Part shown: positions 61,277 to 64,000 of the stretch, in pieces
Numbering within the stretch: position 1 is the first letter of the stretch
Layout of the letters: each line of letters starts with the position of its first letter
NCBI RefSeq assembly: GCF_000702825.1
Contig: NZ_JNKF01000016.1
Span: 1-64,000, forward strand
Length of the DNA: 64,000 nt
From: Prevotella sp. P6B1
Lineage (GTDB): Bacteria > Bacteroidota > Bacteroidia > Bacteroidales > Bacteroidaceae
Reading direction: 5' to 3'
Made by a program: the position numbers and the translations under genes
Notes under the pieces: model-generated
The model's database searches: none
What the model was told of the DNA's origin: nothing
What the model saw: the letters and a program-made list of their open reading frames with translations, nothing else

Positions 61277-64000
61277 ATGAAGAAATACAGCATATTAGCA
61301 CTGCTTGTGGCTTGCCACCTCACGGCCGGCACCGCCCACGCTCAACAACAAGACAGCATCATCGTCTATAACGACGAACGACCGTTGGTGTACGAGGACG
61401 CCTGGGACTTGTGGCCCTACGTATTCCTGAATGAAAACGGCGAACCCGACGGCTATAACGTCGACCTGCTGAAGTTGATATTCAAAGAACTCAACATCCC
61501 CTACGTAATCCGTCTGCGCCCTACCCTCGAAGCCCAGCAGGACCTGAAGGAACACAAATCGGACCTGATGCTACGCATGGATGCCGACTTTGCCCGCAAC
61601 AACTCATCGTACGGTAAGACCATCGTACAGATATTCACCCATAGCATCGTCAAGCCCAAGGACATGCCCATACATATCCAAACAGGAAAAGACCTGGTTG
61701 ACTACTCCGTGATAGTACACGAGGGCAGTTTCAGCCACCACAAACTGGAAGAAAACGCCTGGAGCAAGGAGATTATCCCCTACGACGACATGAAGGAGGC
61801 CATCAAGAAAGTGAGCTCGGACAACAAGGGACTCGTCTTATGGAACTCGATGTCGCTCAAATGGCTCATGACGAAGTACCACACCGACAATCTGGAACTC
61901 CTACCTTTCGAGTTCCCCTACGGCGAGTACAAGTTCTTTTCCAACGACCATCACCTGCTTAACCAACTCGACAGCGTATACTCCAGGCTGCGCGCCAACG
62001 ACCGACTGACAGAGATACAGAACAAGTGGTTCTATCCCGAACGCAAAGAATCGGGAATCCCCGCGTGGATATGGGACCTGATACGTTTTGTAGCCATCAT
62101 GTCGGTGGGCGTACTCATCTACTACCTGTTCTTCAAATTCCGCGAGCGCCAGATGACCCGCAAAATCAACGATGAGAACGAACGCCTGTCGCTAATCATC
62201 CGCACCAGTAATGTACAGTTCTGTACCTATGATGTAGCCAAGCAGATATTCACCATAATGGACTCGGCAGGCTATCCCGAGAGGAGCTACTCGCTCCTGG
62301 AATTCTCGCATCGTTTCGACCCTGTCGATTTCAACATGCTGACCGACGGTCTGCAAACGGTGATCGACGAGAAAGAGCCAACGGTAACCCTGCAACTGAA
62401 GGAGTACGACAACGACCTGATTAACAGCAGTAGCTATTCCGCTAACTTGTCGGTACTTCGCCGCGACAAGAACAAGAAACCCAGCGTCATCATCTGCTCG
62501 AAGAGCGACAACTCGCAGGAACGTCAGCGTCAGGAGCTCATCAAGGAATCGATGCTGCGCTACCAGTCGCTCTTCACATCGGCCATGGTCGACATGGTGT
62601 ACTACGATGCCGACGGCTATATCGTCGATATCAATGCCAAAGCCATGGCAAGCCTGAACCTCGACATAGAAACCATCAAGAAACAGCGCATCTCACTGAA
62701 AGATGTACTGGGATTCGATCATCTCGACCTCGACCACTTCGATTATTTCTACAGCACCCAGCTGTTCACATCACCCGACGACAACCGCGTACTCAACAAA
62801 CTGCTGAAGCGCGAAAAACTATACTACGAGCTGCAAGTGATGCCCATCCACGATAAAGACGGTAACCGCATCGGCTTCTTCGGCTCCGGACGCAACGTCA
62901 CCGAGGTGGCCCACTCGTACAACCAACTGCAGGAAAACACGAAGGAACTGCAGGAGGCACAGAACGAGGTTACCAGCTACATACATAACATCGACTACGT
63001 GCTGTCGGTGGGAGGCGTTAGTCTGGCCAAATACCACCCCGACACCCACACGCTCACCATCTACAGCGAAATCAATAAGGAGAAATACGCGCTGACACAG
63101 ACCAGAGCACTGGCATTCGTCGATGCCGCAAATGAAAATCAGGCCCTGCGCATACTCAACAAGATGGACAACCGACAGGGTGGTAACCTGCTTGCGGAAG
63201 TCAAAACCCGCATCAAGCGTAAAGACCATATACCTCTGCACCTGCAGATTAACTTCATCCCCACCTACAAGGATGATGAGATTGTGGAGTACTTCGGACT
63301 GATACGTGACATCAGCGATATCAAGGCCGTAGAAGAGGAACTGGCAGAGGAGTCGATTAAAGCACAGGAGGTGGAAACGGTGAAGAACGCCTTCCTCCAC
63401 AACATGAGCCACGAAATCCGTACGCCACTCAACACCGTAGTAGGATTCTCGGAACTCTTCGAGATGGATCATAGTCCGGAAGACGAGGCTGTGTTCATCG
63501 AGGAGATCAAGAGCAACTCGGCCTCGCTGCTCAAGCTCATCAACGATATCCTGTTCCTGTCGCGACTCGATGCCGGCATGATCACCATATCGCCGCACCC
63601 CGTCGACTTTGCCAGCGTCTTCGATGGCAGATGCGCATCGGTATGGGACAACAACAAACAGCCTGGTGTGGAATATCACATCCAGAACCCGTACAAACGA
63701 CTGGTACTCGAAATCGATGAGCCCAACATATCGCTCATCATCAACAAGATACTGACCAACGCCATCCAGTATACCACCTCGGGCAGCGTGTTGGCACGCT
63801 ACGAGTACATTGCCGACCGCCTGCTCATATCAGTAGAGGATACCGGCTGCGGTATCAAGCAGGAAAATCTGCCAACCATCTTCGACCGATTCGTGACCGG
63901 TGCCAACAACGGCGCAGGACTGGGACTCAGTATCTGCCACGAACTGGTAGAACACATGGGCGGTAAGATTGAAATCTCATCGACCGAAGGCAAAGGCACC
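61277..64000 (+). CDS. periplasmic-binding-domain sensor histidine kinase (partial, runs off window)
   Basis: At least 908 codons, open at the window edge. A signal peptide (ILALLVACHLTAGTAHA) is followed by a SBP_bac_3-like amino-acid-binding domain (about 25-255: YNVDLLKLIFKELNIPYVIR; LRANDRLTEIQNKWFY). One membrane helix (WDLIRFVAIMSVGVLIYYLF, about 275) leads to PAS-like regions, including SLFTSAMVDMVYYDADGYIV, which parallels VFNSSLVDMIYYDANGYLAD in the first kinase. The H-box is NMSHEIRTPLNTVVGFSEL with His712, the N-box is IINKILTNAIQYTTSG, G1 is EDTGCGIK, and G2 is GAGLGLSICHEL. It probably senses a small polar ligand in the periplasm. Starts 2 bases after the previous stop. Confidence 0.9.
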   Translation, partial: MKKYSILALLVACHLTAGTAHAQQQDSIIVYNDERPLVYEDAWDLWPYVFLNENGEPDGYNVDLLKLIFKELNIPYVIRLRPTLEAQQDLKEHKSDLMLRMDADFARNNSSYGKTIVQIFTHSIVKPKDMPIHIQTGKDLVDYSVIVHEGSFSHHKLEENAWSKEIIPYDDMKEAIKKVSSDNKGLVLWNSMSLKWLMTKYHTDNLELLPFEFPYGEYKFFSNDHHLLNQLDSVYSRLRANDRLTEIQNKWFYPERKESGIPAWIWDLIRFVAIMSVGVLIYYLFFKFRERQMTRKINDENERLSLIIRTSNVQFCTYDVAKQIFTIMDSAGYPERSYSLLEFSHRFDPVDFNMLTDGLQTVIDEKEPTVTLQLKEYDNDLINSSSYSANLSVLRRDKNKKPSVIICSKSDNSQERQRQELIKESMLRYQSLFTSAMVDMVYYDADGYIVDINAKAMASLNLDIETIKKQRISLKDVLGFDHLDLDHFDYFYSTQLFTSPDDNRVLNKLLKREKLYYELQVMPIHDKDGNRIGFFGSGRNVTEVAHSYNQLQENTKELQEAQNEVTSYIHNIDYVLSVGGVSLAKYHPDTHTLTIYSEINKEKYALTQTRALAFVDAANENQALRILNKMDNRQGGNLLAEVKTRIKRKDHIPLHLQINFIPTYKDDEIVEYFGLIRDISDIKAVEEELAEESIKAQEVETVKNAFLHNMSHEIRTPLNTVVGFSELFEMDHSPEDEAVFIEEIKSNSASLLKLINDILFLSRLDAGMITISPHPVDFASVFDGRCASVWDNNKQPGVEYHIQNPYKRLVLEIDEPNISLIINKILTNAIQYTTSGSVLARYEYIADRLLISVEDTGCGIKQENLPTIFDRFVTGANNGAGLGLSICHELVEHMGGKIEISSTEGKGT

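Noticed and set aside
62819..63679. 286-codon minus-strand open frame
   Set aside because: Antisense to the third sensor kinase, which is intact in motif order over this span.
1..64000. tRNA or rRNA genes
   Set aside because: I looked for cloverleaf-like and CCA-ending intergenic segments and conserved rRNA motifs and saw none. A tRNA scan would be decisive.

Overview
The window reads as a chromosome segment of a gut- or rumen-type member of the Bacteroidales, most likely Prevotella or a close relative. Four observations support this. Nearly every transcription unit starts from the Bacteroidetes promoter TAnnTTTG, usually followed by GC, and has no strong Shine-Dalgarno sequence. There is a MurF-alanine racemase fusion and an Fkp-type bifunctional fucose activation enzyme. 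There are TonB-dependent receptor, GH97, GH35 and GH67 genes. There are two HU-related/'smalltalk' modules and a VirE-N/DUF3987 gene typical of Bacteroidales accessory islands. All family calls come from reading protein motifs by eye; no search was run.

Layout. 0-5.4 kb is accessory DNA: two unrecognised genes, two apparent restriction-modification gene scraps, a small kinase-like protein, an origin-like repeat region, HU/smalltalk module A, and two small genes enclosed by a 48-bp perfect inverted repeat. 5.4-14 kb is a minus-strand run yfhO-fkp-GSCFA-murF/alr. 14-16 kb holds a TrmH-type RNA methyltransferase followed by mtnN and luxS (S-adenosylhomocysteine recycling and AI-2). 16-26.8 kb holds rpsO, typA, a TonB receptor, clpB, a secreted M6 peptidase and class I fumarase. 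26.8-34.7 kb holds an M16 peptidase, an SH3b/membrane/zinc-ribbon protein, a DUF4954 beta-helix protein and hflX. 34.7-41.9 kb is carbohydrate catabolism: nagB, GH97, GH35 and GH67. 41.9-47.4 kb is a phage-like island on the minus strand with module B at its top: HU-related protein, smalltalk, unknown protein, Rha-type antirepressor, small Cys protein, GH24 lysozyme, VirE-N/DUF3987 ATPase. 47.4-48.6 kb is a dense non-coding region. 48.6-57.1 kb returns to core genes: alpha/beta hydrolase, SPFH operon, mnmA, S9 peptidase, rsgA, frr. 57.2-64 kb is an operon of three consecutive sensor kinases, the last running off the window.

The most unusual material is non-coding. Upstream of each HU-related gene sits an AT-rich palindromic tract bracketed by inverted arrays of an 8-bp GTGCANNR repeat (28/28 perfect arms at module A). 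At module B this is joined by three CCGTAAT motifs at an exact 22-bp period, four tandem copies of a 25-bp unit starting just after a promoter, a candidate small RNA with its own promoter and terminator, and a broken KilA-N gene. Together these look like the replication or regulatory hub of a decayed or satellite-like mobile element; this is inference. The second highlight is the three-kinase operon, whose first member keeps the kinase architecture but has tyrosine in place of the phospho-accepting histidine and a degenerate N-box.
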